Positions 21,781 to 34,379 of a stretch of DNA of 64,000 nucleotides are shown in pieces (the stretch's first letter is position 1; every line of letters begins with the position of its first letter). Location of the stretch: the NCBI GenBank assembly GCA_947846985.1, contig CANTUZ010000010.1, positions 22,181,095 to 22,245,094 of the forward strand, in the 5' to 3' direction. The notes beneath the pieces were generated by a model. It was given only the letters and a program-made list of their open reading frames with translations, ran no database searches and was not told the origin of the DNA. The DNA comes from Fratercula arctica (lineage: Eukaryota; Chordata; Aves; Charadriiformes; Alcidae). The position numbers and the translations under genes are program-made.

Positions 21781-23880
21781 GTCTGCACAGGTAACCCACT
21801 CAATTGCTTTTATTATGGCTCAGCCTGACTCCATTTATTACCATCCGTGGCCTGGGTGAAGGATGTTTGCATGGAGGGTGGTCTCCTGGTGAAATCCTAT
21901 CCCTGGAGCAGTGACAATCAGCCCATACAGAGGTGGATTTTGGTGGGGAGACCAAAGGCAGATCCATCTGTCTGCATGAAAACCAATCAATAATCCTGTA
22001 ACTAGACCCCTTGTCGCTGGGAAATGGACAACACAATAGTTCAATCCTGGAGCCATAGGAGAGGAATAGCTGTTGCTGGGGTGTGAAGAATGACAGGATG
22101 TATGCATGAAGTGTTTGAGACATAGGGACAGAATATGTCTGTCCATACAGATATTGAGGAGGAGTGATGGGATAGGAGAAGAGTAGAGGGTACATTTATA
22201 TATATATATAGTAGGCAAATTTGAAAGGTTGGGTGTTCAGAGGTGGGTATGGGGAAGGAAAAAGCAGAGTTATACAGCGTTTTTTAGTAGGACATTTATA
22301 TGGGGACTGTGAGTGCAATGCAGGTAGGTACCTTTGGGGAAATGCTCTGGTTGGATGCTATGTATGAGTATATCAGTATATGGCAGGGAACATGTATCTC
22401 TGGGCAGGCACGTAGACGGTGACACAAAATGCTGGTAGGCTAAAGGCAGCATATGCGGGAGTTCGATGTGGTTGGGGAAGGATATTCCTTTGTCCTGTGT
22501 CCGGCTTGGGATTTATGTGTGTACCAGTTTTGACAGAGAGGAGAAAGAGTGATGTGCCAAAAGCCTGAGCTAACGGACTGTGAGTTCACAGATATGCTTT
22601 CCAGAAAATGCTATGTATGAAACATTTACCCAAACCTCACTGTTAAATCAGGAAGGGAGATTCTGGTGGCTTGTCTCTGCCTGTATGAAAAATAGAAGTA
22701 GGACATTTCTTGCTGCTGTCATCCCCTAGCTCTGCAGTTCCTGTAGCATTTCTAAAATCTGTACGGCATATTGTTCCCCAGGCTTCTAGCAACTCCCCCA
22801 ACACATACACACATGCATACACACACAGATATGCTGGAGTTTGCCTCCATTAATTGTTCTCTCCTGGGGGCCAATTTAGTTTTTATTTCTTTGGCTTCAT
22901 TTTGAACAGTTCCTCTTCCGTCCAAGGTAAGCACCCTCCCCTTTTCGCAGGGTCCAAGGCACAGGGTTAAACTTCCCTCTCTGGTCAGGAGGCAAATTGC
23001 ATCAGGAATAGCTATCAGCCATCACTGTATTTCATTTGAGAGGGGTGCTATCCATGTTTTGCAAGGCAGATTGATATCTGTTTGTCAATTTATAAAAGAA
23101 ATATCAGAGACTGTGACCAGACGACAAAGTCACAAAACCCTCACGTATCTGTCAGACACTGTGCCCTGCACCACATCTAGTTTCTGGATAGTTTGGATGG
23201 TTCTGGCAACAATACCAGTACCAATTTCTTTGGTCAGGGAGGGTTAGTATCCCAGTCCTTTGATTCCTGGAACTAGTCCTCATTTTCTTCAAGCTGGGTG
23301 GAAATATGAGGGCAACCTCATTACCCCCTGCCCATTTCCATGCTCTCCCTTTAAAATTGCGATAGAGTCTTTGGGCACTAACATTTGGGTGCTTCTTAAA
23401 GGGACTATTGCCTTTCAACACACTCATGTTTCTCTAAAAATTCTTTTAAGAACAATTTTCGGTCATTTGCCTTTAAAAAAGAAAAGAAAACCACAGCACA
23501 ATGTAGCTATGTAATAGGGCCTGCTGTTAATATTTACCTGAATTTAGGTTTCTTGATTGTTTAAATTTAGACTTTCGAGCTTGAAAAATTATACATTTAT
23601 ACATAAGTTATACATACACAAAAAATACATATACACTTATTTATAAAATCAGTAGGGAAGGGAGGAAATGTAGAAGAGAAGAGGAAAGGAAGGAATAGTG
23701 TTTCTGAAGAAAAGGAGATCGTGTTTGCATACTGAGTGCATAGGGGAAGCGTATTTCTGGGATGTGCTATGTACGAATGGGCCAAGGCTGTGTAAGCAGA
23801 GGCAGAGCGGAAAATGAATAATGGCACAAATTCCCTATCCCTATGGAACAAATGGCAAATTTAGAGTTTTAAAGGGACAA
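21781..23880 (+). other. PAX2 intron 3, G/T-skewed stretch
   Basis: The plus strand is rich in G and T between about 21880 and 22520, with recurring ATGTATG/GTATATG motifs suggestive of a long-decayed tandem array. A (TA)n run lies at 22195-22210, ACAC units at about 22800-22827, and an AT-rich, possibly regulatory segment at 23400-23600. No gene is seen. Confidence 0.35.
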
Positions 23881-25570
23881 TGTTTGTGGCGCTGTCTCTG
23901 GCAGACAGACAGACAGCCACAACACGAAGCAGAGCCGGTGGAGAGCACAGCTGGGTGGGGCTGGGGGAGGAAAGGGCAAGAGATAAGGATGGAGTGAGGG
24001 GCTAAGGCAGATTTGACTTGGATAGTGTGAAAACCAGACCTGCTGTGGTTTTACAGAAGGCAGTCTTGGCCATTGTGCCAAACAAGATGCAGAGAGTCAT
24101 CCAGTACTGACATCCAACTCCCTTACATGGCTTTAGCAATTTCAGGCTACATGTGTGCCTGAGTCGGGGGTCTGTGCACACGGAGGCAGCAAGGATGGGG
24201 ACAGAGGAAGGGTATCTGGCTGTACACAGATTTTTGTGAGGTGCACAAGCTGGAGAGCAGGGAGGAACTGCCTGGGTGAGTTTGCGTGCTTGCACGTGAG
24301 AGAGCATGTGTATATTTGCAAAAAGATGAGTGCCATGATTCTAACCCCCTTTTGCAGATTACATGATTTTTTTTTGTGACCTGCAAATATTTAAAGAAAA
24401 ATACATGCCTATGGGTGACCCCACTATGGGCCTTGGTCCCCAGCAGGCAAAACTGGCGGATCTGGTGGCACAGGGAGACATGAAATGGCAAGGAGTGTGG
24501 CCCGTTTCAGGTGGATATGTATACAAGGAAATGCACCTGGCAGAGCGAAAGGCAGAGGATAAAGTGATCCTGGGGAATACTGTCTTTAGAAGAGCGCAAG
24601 AGGAGGGTGCCATTCCTCTAAACAAAGCCTTTGTACTGCTTAGAGCACCACCTTTCCAAAATGAAAGCACCTTCTGCACCATTTGAATGTGCTCCTGGAT
24701 CATTTTGTGCACAGTGAAGTAATTTGAGCATGGAAACCTTGGTGCATTTGTGCAGATAGACTGCTGAGTCTCTATTGTTCCACCAGACAATCTTCTCTGT
24801 AATAGATATTTGGGCGAGACGTGCCCTATACCCCATGACGTATACGAGGAGGAGCGTGGGCATATCACTAGGGCAACACGTCCATCTGAGAGTATAGACT
24901 TAGAGCAAGTAGGTATTATTGGTCTGTGTAAGAACTAAGAATAGTATTATCCATGGAAACAACATCGTAACTCTGCAGTTACATGCAGGGAGTCATAGGG
25001 GCGAGCAAAGGCACGGCAATGCACATCTTGGGAAGCCTGTCTAGATTTGTGGGGCTCTGCACAGGATTCTGCATGACTGCTTTCCAGTGGCAAGGCAGTC
25101 GTGTGAATGCACTGATGAACTGTGTCTGTGAACAGATGCATGGGGGACCTAGCAGTGCTCCATGTCTTTGCCAGCAGTTCTTTTGGGTGGACCTGGGTAT
25201 ACGGTGATATGGCAGCCATACCACTAACCTGCGAGGAGAATGCAGCTACCAGCAGGTACTGATGGGCAGCATCAGTAACACAACCATGTGTGTGAGTGTG
25301 CGTACCACAGAGTGGCATCTGCTGAGATGTGTGAACACAGAAGGTGTACGGCAGGGTGGGCATACATATACGTGGAGATGCCATGTACAAATGTGGGGAC
25401 ATGTGCCTGTTGGGGGTACCCAGTGCATCTGAGGGAATGAGGGTTGTATATGGCATGATGTACCTGTCAGGGAGCAGATGTGTGCTAGTTCATCTGCTAC
25501 ATGATGCAAGAAGGGAATACCTGGGGATAGTGGGGGCAGAGGGGGTTACACTAAAGGAGATATTTCTAAT
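23881..25570 (+). repeat. Degraded G/T-rich repeat tract
   Basis: Strongly G/T-skewed sequence repeats loosely similar words (GCACATGTG, TGTGTGAGTGTG, GGGCATACATATACG, GTGGGGACATGTG) without a fixed period. It looks like a decayed minisatellite-like tract. Open frames here have no family resemblance. Confidence 0.35.
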
Positions 25571-26799
25571 GATAGCTATAGTTTAATGCACTGGACTCTG
25601 CCCTTCTGTCCTCTCCCTTCCCCTCCCACTCTTCTCCTCATTACTCAGGTTATCTTGTTTGGGTTAAGAGGCCAATTTCAACAGACTATAATTGAAGAGT
25701 GAAGAGAATCTGATAAGATAAGGAAGGGACATCATTCCTCAAGGGATCAATAGAGGTTTCATGTTCCTCCTTCCCCTGCTGTGTCCCTAACATGCTAACA
25801 CTCTGTGTCCATGGGCCTGGTTTATTTGCTCTGCTTGTCTGCCAGCCTGGAAAGGAAGCGTGGGAGCAGGGGGAAGTTATAGCCCCCGTCTGTCACACAG
25901 CCAGAGCAGGGGAGGGGGCATAAGGAAGGGACAATGGGGACACGAGCGGCGATACAGTCCCCTCTGGGAGCCAGGAGGAGGCAGGGAGGTGACAAGCCTG
26001 ATGCCCTCCTGGCTTTGGCAGGGGCACGGGCTCACAGGGGAGGTGTTCACCTTTGGCCTTTTATCTCAGCATTGTGCTCTGCAAAGGAAGGATATTGATA
26101 ATTTGTCTAGATTTAGACTTGCTTTTCCTAGTGTCCTCGTGCAGACAAGCTCAAAGGTTTTTATAAGCACTCACGGGGTGACCTCTCAGGGCCCCTCAGG
26201 GTAAGGGAGGTATAATTACCCCTACCACAAGGAGGGCTGGTAGCCACTCCTGATGAGGTTTACATTAGGATCTAAGGTTCAGGTTTAATGGCTTCAGTAT
26301 CTCACAAGCCATTCTTAGCAGTTTTTTTGGACCAAACCAGCATGAGAGGATCCCCTTAAGATAAATGGAGCTGCCTCAGCAGTGAATACAGGTCCCTTCA
26401 TGGCAGTGCTGCCAGGTCTCCCATGCTGCACAGGCGGTTTGTCCCACTCTTGCCTCATGCCCCTTGGCAGGAAGACGTGCATCTTGCACAAGCAATGTGA
26501 GATCCATACAAACCCATGCAGCAGGGATCAGCGCTGCTTGGTGCATGCAGGCAGCCAGGGGAGTGTAAAGAAGTCCCTCCAGGAGGCCCAGCCTCTCACA
26601 TCGAGCAAGCATTGCGGGCGCTTCCCTGTCCCTGCCGCCGGCGTAGGGATGCTCTGGCACAGGGAGACGAGCTGGGAGGTCAGCACAGTGCAGGATCCAA
26701 TCCAGATCCCATACAACAGGGCTGGGCAAGTTTCTGGAGAGCCTGAGACACAGAGGGGTCTGGGGCTGAGATATCTTCTTCCAGCTGATTTCTCTTTTA
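25571..26799. other. PAX2 intron 3, unique sequence with possible regulatory segments
   Basis: Positions 25640-25760 (GGTTAAGAGGCCAATTTCAA near 25662, and GATAAGATAAGG near 25711) and 26045-26200 (AAGGATATTGATAATTTGTC near 26088) have a balanced, motif-rich look. The rest is unremarkable. Confidence 0.3.
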
Positions 26800-26935
26800 T
26801 TTTTAACACCCAGAGAAACAGACGCTGAGAGCAAGTCAGTCATGCAGTGAGCATGTGGCAGAGTTGGGAATACAACCCAGATCCCCTGACTCCCAACCTC
26901 AGGCTTTAACCACTAGACCATGCTTCCCTCTAAGC
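26800..26935 (-). repeat. MIR-type SINE, antisense
   Basis: This reads as the reverse complement of MIR: CCCAGAGAAACAGACGCTGA near 26810, GTGGCAGAGTTGGGAATACA near 26856, CCTGACTCCCAACCTCAGGC near 26885, and the tRNA-like head complement TTTAACCACTAGACCATGCT near 26906. The ACCCAGATCCCCTGACTCCC style is frequent in turtle and crocodilian copies. Confidence 0.85.
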
Positions 26936-27049
26936 CACCTTGAACTTTCCTCAGTGAGGATGGGGGCTACTAAGCCTCTGTGGGCTGCAGTTTACCAAGC
27001 TGTCAGGAGTGTGCTCACTGGACCGCCTCACCAGAGACAGCCTTCCTCA

Positions 27050-27335
27050 CACACGCTAAAAAAGTTGAAAAGAAATTCATTTCATGGCCGATGGTTGCTT
27101 AAAAAAGGCGATTCCAGCATATGTATGTGATAAATGTTAACTGTGCATTAATCGCATTAAAGAGGACCCTATAAACTTTTCATTTCTAATTAAATTCTGG
27201 CCGGTGATTCTGGCGAAGCCAGCACACTCCGGGCCTTTGTTTATGTGGAAAATTAAAATGCAAATACAATGGAATTTATTTCCATTACTAGAGTGATATG
27301 CTGGGCTCCTCTGTTTAACAGCCTCCAATTATTTT
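27050..27335. promoter_or_regulatory. Candidate conserved noncoding element in intron 3
   Basis: About 280 bp are dense in homeodomain cores: AACTGTGCATTAATCGCATT near 27139, TTTCTAATTAAATTCTGG near 27183, AAATTAAAATGCAAATAC near 27250 (with ATGCAAAT, an octamer POU site) and GGAATTTATTTCC near 27271. It has no repeat or coding signature. This is among the strongest enhancer-like blocks by eye. Confidence 0.5.
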
Positions 27336-27999
27336 CAAACAGGTCTCTCTCTCTCTCGCCCTCTCTCCCCTCCTCTCTCCCTTCCTCACTCCCTCGTTTT
27401 TTTCCTCCCCCTATTACCCTGATGCTGCTGCCCCAGTGTGAGGGGGGGAGCTGCTAAAGCAGTGGGTGGGCTAAGGATGGTGTCATCTGTTCAAGGTCAA
27501 ATGCAGGCAGGAATACAGAGGAGGAAGGGGGAAAAAGAGTGGGAGAGCACAAACAAGGAGGCAGGGGAAGTAACAAGGCTTGAGCTAATGCAAGGAGGAG
27601 TAAGGAGTTACCTGTTAGCAACCTCACTGAAAAATATAAGCTAAACTCACTGGCTTGCTAAATCCCAGACCTATAGATGACCTGACTGAGAAAGGTCACG
27701 GGTCTTTCACTGATGGGATATTTTAGTGCAAGGGTACAGTTGAGAGCCTTCTCTGGAAGTTTTCTGAATTTTTCACAGCCTTTTTCATAGACTTTGTCTG
27801 GATGTGACTGCTGCTGGGCCAAATCCTGATGGCCGAGGAAGCACAGAACAGGCCCAATGCCAGACACATTGCCTGCGCAGAGCAAATAAATCTGTGCAGC
27901 AATGACACATAATCATCATCTGAAAAATAACTGAACTCTCTTGTTCATTTCCAAGGGACCAAATGTGGCTACACTGTCTTAGGGCATTAGCACACAATA
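27336..27999 (+). other. PAX2 intron 3, CT-repeat and unique sequence
   Basis: CT-rich units run at 27343-27400, followed by purine-rich unique sequence. Nothing else was recognised. Confidence 0.4.
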
Positions 28000-29480
28000 T
28001 CCACACAAGTCAGAAGCTGTTGCACAAACCCAGAGATTCATTGTACATGTAAAATTTCTTAACACATATATTTACTGCTAAATGCTGCTGAAATAGAATC
28101 GCATTCTTCTTACATATATAATAGACCCAGTTCAGTTCAGACATGGGAACATCGTCAGGCAGTCACACACAAATCAGAGGCATCTGCTAACTGACAGGGG
28201 TGCCCTTCTGTGTGTTAATATAGAAAGTCACACAAGATGACCCTTGCAAAGGCAAGTGTGCAGTTCACTGTAGACATATGTAGTCATTTATAGATCCCTT
28301 CACAGACTCAGTCAAATCTTTGAAACTGCACGCTATAGTCTTGCATATATTTGTGAAGAAACCTAGGATATGGAGACTTACCCAAAACCATAACTGAAAA
28401 GTCTTAGCAGAACCCCTGAGTGCACCAGAAGGCGCACACACAGGTAAACATATTCACACAGCCTTAGAAATACGCTGGCACACACGTGTTATTCACAAGT
28501 TAGTGGCCACAGACCTTGAAGCACACAGCTGAGAACCAGGCAGACGTGCCACCCCATGTGTCCCACACACGCAAGCAGCATTCCCTCAGCACACCCCACT
28601 GGCAGGGAGAGCTTGGGAGCCAAAGGGATATTCTTTTAGTGCATGTGAGCATCTTAAGGAATCACCTAGTGTAAATGATCCTGCCCCAGCCGAGACAGGG
28701 AAACAGGAGAAGGACACATTCACTTACAACACTGAAAAGAGGCCATTACCCAGTCAAACAACCCAATCCTTGACATCATTATTCAATACACAGGAGCCCT
28801 GAAATGCGCACTAACTCAATCACAGAGACACACGATTACAAAATAATACTGATGGAATCAATGAGACGGACATGCGGTCATACAAAGCGCACCCACCCCG
28901 GTGTTAATACACAATAACAGCCGCCCAACAAGGGAATACAAAACAGCCATTCACGACCACAATGGCAAAACACAGGTCTGCGTTCTCAAAGAACTGAAAA
29001 CTCTGGCAACAAAACCCACCCTGGCCAGAGGGGGCTCAGAGCAAAACAGGGTGTGGGCAAAATCTGGCTGTTGTCAGCCTACTGAGTAACAAATAGTAAA
29101 AGCCTCGGCGAGGAGTGCACCCAGCGAGCTGATGTCCTAGTGAGGCTGGTGGACCCCCAGGGCAGTCAGGACCATGCAGGATCGCACCCACAGCCATCGA
29201 AATAGACTGGTCCAGTGAAGTGACACCTTTGCTCAATGACCAAAAGCATCATGCGGTCACACAGGCAGGGGTGCGTGACATTCAAGACTCACCATAACAC
29301 TAGCCAACATAAGGGAAGCAGTATCAGAAATGCAACACATCCATACTATGAACAGATGCAAACGCTGTTCACCACCCAAAGCCACACAACCATCTCACAG
29401 ACGTGCCTCTGCGAAACAGCCCAATCCTCTTCCCAAACCACAGCAGCTCACCCAAGTCTAACACAGCACTAGTGTCTTTC
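28000..29480 (+). repeat. Degraded A/C-rich repeat tract
   Basis: This is about 1.5 kb of A/C-skewed plus strand with many scattered CACA words (CACACACAAATCAG, GTCACACAAGATGACC, GGCACACACGTG, GTCACACAGGCAGGG). There is no exact unit. It resembles a decayed minisatellite and is the strand opposite of the G/T tract near 49-52 kb. Confidence 0.4.
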
Positions 29481-29829
29481 CCCTTCAGAGAGGAAAAAAC
29501 CAAAGTGCCCACATAAAACATACTCATAACGCCACAAAAGATCGACCTTCCTTGTGCCTTGCAGACTGTGCCAGAGCATGCTAACCCAAGCGCTTCACAC
29601 AGCGCCAGCTTTTGCAAATCCTGCATGATCTTCTTGGGAGGGAGGTGGGGGAATCGTACTCCAAGTTCTTTCCCTGGCACAGCAGGCATCAGCTCGTACC
29701 AGGTTGTGTGCAGAGGAATATGCTATTATTAAAAACGCCAGCCAGACTGGGGGAAGGCTGCTGTCGGTTGTGTGTGCCTGCATGCGCTGTGTGTACAGGA
29801 ATTCCCCTTCCTCTACTGAGTGCCGCTGC
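29481..29829 (+). other. PAX2 intron 3, nothing recognised
   Basis: Unique sequence between an A/C-rich tract and a candidate regulatory block. No exon, repeat family or RNA gene was seen. Confidence 0.35.
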
Positions 29830-30130
29830 TTGTAGCCATTAAAAAGCCCAGGTCCTCATGCTGGGTGTTCAGTGAGTATTGATTCAGTCTGCAAGCAATT
29901 TTAATATTTCTTCAGGGACTTTCCAGCAACAGCACAAGTCATTAATTCACCCTCCCAAATTGCTTATTCAATAGCAGGAACATGGCTCCTGAATAAAGTC
30001 CCAGAATTTATGTGACTCACATGAGTCAGGAGGTCAAACAACTGTTATGGAGCGAAGTTAAAAATCCAAATAAAATATTGACACTTTTTTGGGGAGTGGG
30101 AGGAGGGGGAAGGGGGAAGGGAAAGAAAAG
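29830..30130. promoter_or_regulatory. Candidate conserved noncoding element in intron 3
   Basis: The block contains GCAAGCAATTTTAATATTTC near 29892, AGTCATTAATTCACCCTCCC near 29937, TTATTCAATAGCAGGAACAT near 29963 and AACATGGCTCCTGAATAAAG near 29979. Repeat features are absent and homeodomain-like cores are frequent. The element shares TCATTAATTCACC with the block near 53380. Confidence 0.45.
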
Positions 30131-31019
30131 GTATTTAAAATAGGGTTTTGTTGCAATGCCCTCAGGATAAAGAATGGAAAGAGATTGAAGACAAGTTGGA
30201 GTTTGTAAAATCAATGGGATTTATTGCATATCCGCTTGGCATTTAATAACTCCTTCCTTTCCACCTCCCCCTGCTCTGTATGTACATGGGGGAGATAAAC
30301 TCTTCAACAAAACTACAAATAGCCAGCCACAAAGTACACAGATGGACAGCCAAACACCAACACACGAAGGCAGGCACGTGCAGGGATGAATATTACTGCA
30401 AGGCAGTGGCATAGCATCAGAAGATCCTCTCAGGACCCAGAGTCTTGACTGAGCTAGGCAGAACCCATCACATATGGCACTACATATGCCCACGGAGTAG
30501 CAGACAGTCTATGTCCACAGTCCTCGTAAAAAACAAAGGTGGGAGGGGAAACTGATGCATAGAGTGAATTAAAAGAGCCTGCTCAGTTGCAGAGCCCATC
30601 CAACAGGGTGGCTGGATCAGGATCCAGGCCTTCTGATGCCCAGTTAGTGGTTTTGCTGCAGAAGGACACTGCCTTTTACGGGAATGAAAGCACATGCAGT
30701 GACCGAGATCAGACTGCAAGAAGGCATCCATCTGACAGGAAGGACACACAAACCACACAAGAAGAAATACGTCCGCAGATGCCAGGCAAGCCCATCCATA
30801 TGCAGGTAGATGCACACAGAGATACAAATACATACGTGCTTTTACTGAGCTCATTGCTATTCAGAAAGCACCGCAGCTAGATTACACACAGAAGTAGAAA
30901 CATACCTGCAGACAGACAGACATGCAAATGACTGCGTGTACAAATGCATGAGCACATACACACACACACTGGTACATCAGTGTAATCCCCTATAGCTGTG
31001 TAGACACACCAAAAAAGTC
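30131..31019 (+). other. PAX2 intron 3, unique and A/C-rich sequence
   Basis: The stretch contains an antisense MIR (listed separately) and A/C-rich sequence at 30690-31000 with short CACA runs near 30959-30970. No gene is seen. Confidence 0.4.
30545..30675 (-). repeat. MIR-type SINE remnant, antisense
   Basis: Order and spacing match reverse-complement MIR: GGAAACTGATGCATAGAGTG near 30548, AGAGCCCATCC near 30591, GGATCAGGATCCAGGCCTTC near 30614 and a GCCCAGTTAGTGG segment near 30639. It is diverged. Confidence 0.55.
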
Positions 31020-32335
31020 ACACAATCCAATGTTTTGTTACAAACCTAGATTTTATTTACAGTGACATCTTTTTAGCTAGCTGCACGTAAATGGATGCCC
31101 CCACACACTCAATTGCATTCTGCACAAGCATATTAATATATAGGACTGTCTCATTATATGATACTGGTAACTTTCAGTAAAACTGTACTAATTTTCTGCC
31201 AGTCAAAGACCTGAGACTGTAGTAGCCGTCAAACAATGTTTATTCATTAGCACTAACTCCATAAAAAAACAAGCACACAAAAATATAGCCTAACCATCTG
31301 ATCAAATAGGACCTAATGGCTTGGGATATTTAAGTGGTCTTTCTTTGTTTTGTTTGGTTTTTTGTTTGTCTGGTTGGCTTTTCAGCAAAGCTTTAGGGCA
31401 TGTGCTTTCTCTGAATTGAGATTTTTCCAAAAGGCAATTTTGCAAGGGCTTTTTTGCATTGTGATAAAAATGTTTCACAACATTTTCCTCTTGAGATGTC
31501 TTTTCACCAAATACACAGTGTGGTTTTAAAAATAATCAAGGTAATGAAAAGTTTGAAATTTCCATAATGATGCTTTAAAAAGATTAATATTTTTGCATTA
31601 AAAATATGCTTTTGTGTTATTTCTAAGATTGTTTTGTTCACGATTGATTTTGCAACTGCCCTTTAAAAATGGCAAGATAGAATCTCTGGGCCACTTTATG
31701 CTACCTTCTGTCTTTGTAGACTACAATATATTCAAGAAAAAGTGTAAAAGTAGTATAGCTGTTTACATACCATCGCCTATGTTCTTCTGTACTCTGCTTA
31801 TGAATTCTGATTGCATCTGGTCTTGTCCAATCTAAATTAGATCAAAAAATTAAATACATGGTAATTTACAGCTGGAGGTATCCCAATTCATTAGGGGAAC
31901 AAGTACTTAGTTCAGATTAAGGGGACCATATTTTGAAATAACGGAACTAGATAAAATCCCTAAAATTCTCTAGAATATCATGATATTACAAGATATGTAA
32001 TTTGCAATACAGTATTCCACTGCAAAAGCCTAAACTGTAAAATTTATATAATTAGATATTTATAACTCAGGTCTTCAGATAGTGTTAATCAATTGCTCCT
32101 CTTCTATGCTTACCCCAGCTAGTGCCTGGCTCAGTGTGTCAAGCTCTGGACAAATCAGTCTTAGAGATTGCAAAAGCTCACAAGGAGAAAAGCTGCCTGC
32201 ACGGGGATGTAGGGATGAAGAAATGGTTGTGTATGTAGGAGGATCATTTAAACTGTTGCTCTTGGGAGGCTGTTTGTCAGTTTGGAGTTGTTGAAGGAGT
32301 CTCAGCTGAGACGGTTTCATTGACAGGGAATAGGC
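31020..32335 (+). other. PAX2 intron 3, AT-rich unique sequence
   Basis: AT-rich sequence with a GTTT/GGTT-rich patch at about 31345-31385. The segment 31020-31260 includes ATTTTATTTACAGTGACATC near 31051 and could be regulatory. No exon or clear repeat is seen. Confidence 0.35.
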
Positions 32336-32629
32336 AACAGCCTTGTCTACACAGCGGCAAATGAGAAAATTAATCTGAATTAACTTTGCAAGTGCATTGG
32401 TTAAAAGCATTACAACATTGTTCAGATGCTCATTCAAAATTTGAGTGTCCTAAATTGAATTTAGTTTACTTCATTTCCAAAGTGAATTAAGCTAAACTAA
32501 ATTAAAGCTGCCTTAATTCTAAACAAGGGAGTCAGAGGTGTAATGTAGTTTAACTAGACCACTTTAATTTCATACATTCAGTTAATTCAAATTAGTTATT
32601 TTGCATAGCCGTATGTAGGTAAACCCTTG
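32336..32629. mobile_element. Nonautonomous DNA transposon remnant (MITE-like) with terminal inverted repeats
   Basis: The left end (from CCTTGTCTACACAGCGGCAA, 32341) is mirrored by the right end. The reverse complement of 32583-32629 gives AAGGGTTTACCTACATACGG followed by CTATGCAAAATAACTAATTT and GAATTAA. About 45 bases pair with substitutions. The inside is an AT-rich body with GAATTAAGCTAAACTAAATT at 32483. The element type, with TTGTCTACAC and GAATTAA termini, is one I recall from turtle and crocodilian genomes. No transposase frame is present. Confidence 0.65.
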
Positions 32630-34379
32630 CTAACTCCCATCGACAGAGACTGTATTTATATAGGGTCTGGGAAAAGGGGACCCAAAAGTCCAGTGTTCTC
32701 TGTGTCGGCCACCACGATTGTAACAGAATGGGATAGGAATAACATGTTGCTGAAGGCCCAGGGAAACCCACAGCTCTGGAGTTAATCAGATGGACACCAG
32801 ATAATGGGATTCAGAAACAGAGCAGATCTGCACTCACAAAGTTATACAATTGTGCAAATGCACGCACTGGTATGGGCCTTATAATACAGCAAGGTTCCAC
32901 ATTAATTATCTATCAGTATTCAGATATGTTAGATATTACATAATGGATATTACAGCCTTGTTACGGATCAGTTCTAGCTGGTTATGACTTACTATTTGTA
33001 ATAACTGTGCTTGGTGCTGTACAAAAACATCCATATACCTGGCTGGTGATGGTTCCAAGCCACAGATCTGAACAGCCTATTTGCCCATTAAACTCTGTTA
33101 AAAACTGTAATGGTTGAATAAGTGTTTATTATTCTTCATGAGGTCGGAATATATAATATGTGACCCAAATGTCTAACTGCATATCCCCGCAGTTGTAAAT
33201 GCAGACCTATAGGCAAAGATAAATAAGTACACGCATTGTGTGGTAAATTAAAACGCACTAAGAGACAAATGCTAGTGCATTTGCAAACACAATATAGATA
33301 CGTAAACAAGCATATAGCGCGTATTCTCTAAATATTAGACCTGATAGTGACTTACATGAGCCAAGCAGACTGGATACAGATTTGTCTTTTCATTATAAAA
33401 AGACGGCTTTGTCCTATAAATCTGAAAACTAGACTATCTTCTACAGAGATGGGCACCAACTTTATGCTGGGAGCCTATGTAGCACCTGCACTCCAAAGTG
33501 CCTGCCTGTGCCTGGCTGCTTTGGGCAGCATAATAAAGCAAGGAATAAATAATACCAAGAGCAGTGAGGACTAGAACAGGAAGGGAAAGATTCAGGTTCT
33601 CCATGGAAATTTTCAACTTTGGAATGTGGTTTTCATTTTAAATTAGAACTTTAATAAAATTCTACAGCTACATTTCAGTGTAGTTGGAACCTGCTGTTTC
33701 AATAAAATGTAAATATATTCTAATTTTATTTTTTTTTAGCTCTGAATCACCCAAAAAAAGGTCATTTTAGAGAGAAAAAAACCCGATTTTTCCATTCTGA
33801 TAACACTGAAATTCTTATCACAATTTTGTTCATTTATTTAAAACCTGAGGTAAAAATAACATTAGATCTAAACTGACAACATGCCCAGCACTGTTTTTAT
33901 TTTGATTTTGGGCAAACATCTTCTACTGGTAAGGGCTCCGCTATGAAATTTTCACCAGTTCTGACAAACATAAGGGAGGCACACACAATGACACTCCTGT
34001 AAAGGGGATAATTTACTTATCCACCACAGGCAAGCACGTACTGTGGTGGAGCACTCTACAGGATACAGAGATAATACACAGCTAATGCACAATGCTGCCA
34101 AGGCCCAAAGTTAAAAAGTCCTGAGTTACACCCTCCAAAACCAAGAGACTGGCATAAAATTTACAAGGCTGTAAATAAGAATCTATTTGGGTTTTTCTCC
34201 TTTGCCTCCAGTGCTGGCCCCTTGGGAGGCAGCCAGGTCCCACTTCCACCTGGTCTTTGCAGCCATGAAAGCCAGAAATACCTTGGTATTAAATGAAAGC
34301 TGAAATAATTGCATATCTTCAAGATCTGAGGTTTTACACAAAATACCAGGTATGGCATAACTTGCAAGAGAGTTGAGAA
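32630..34379 (+). other. PAX2 intron 3, unique sequence
   Basis: Nothing coding is seen. A motif near 33005 (TGCTTGGTGCTGTACAAAAA) resembles a frequent old amniote repeat fragment. Short A-rich and T-rich runs lie near 33728-33782. Confidence 0.35.

Noticed and set aside
26376..26843. Overlapping frames on both strands of about 150 codons near 26.4-26.8 kb
   Set aside because: They overlap the edge of an antisense MIR, resemble no family, and have no exon-like splice sites.
28000..31000. Possible CRISPR-like or satellite array in A/C-rich DNA
   Set aside because: There is no fixed repeat or spacer length, only scattered CACA words. The context is a vertebrate intron.
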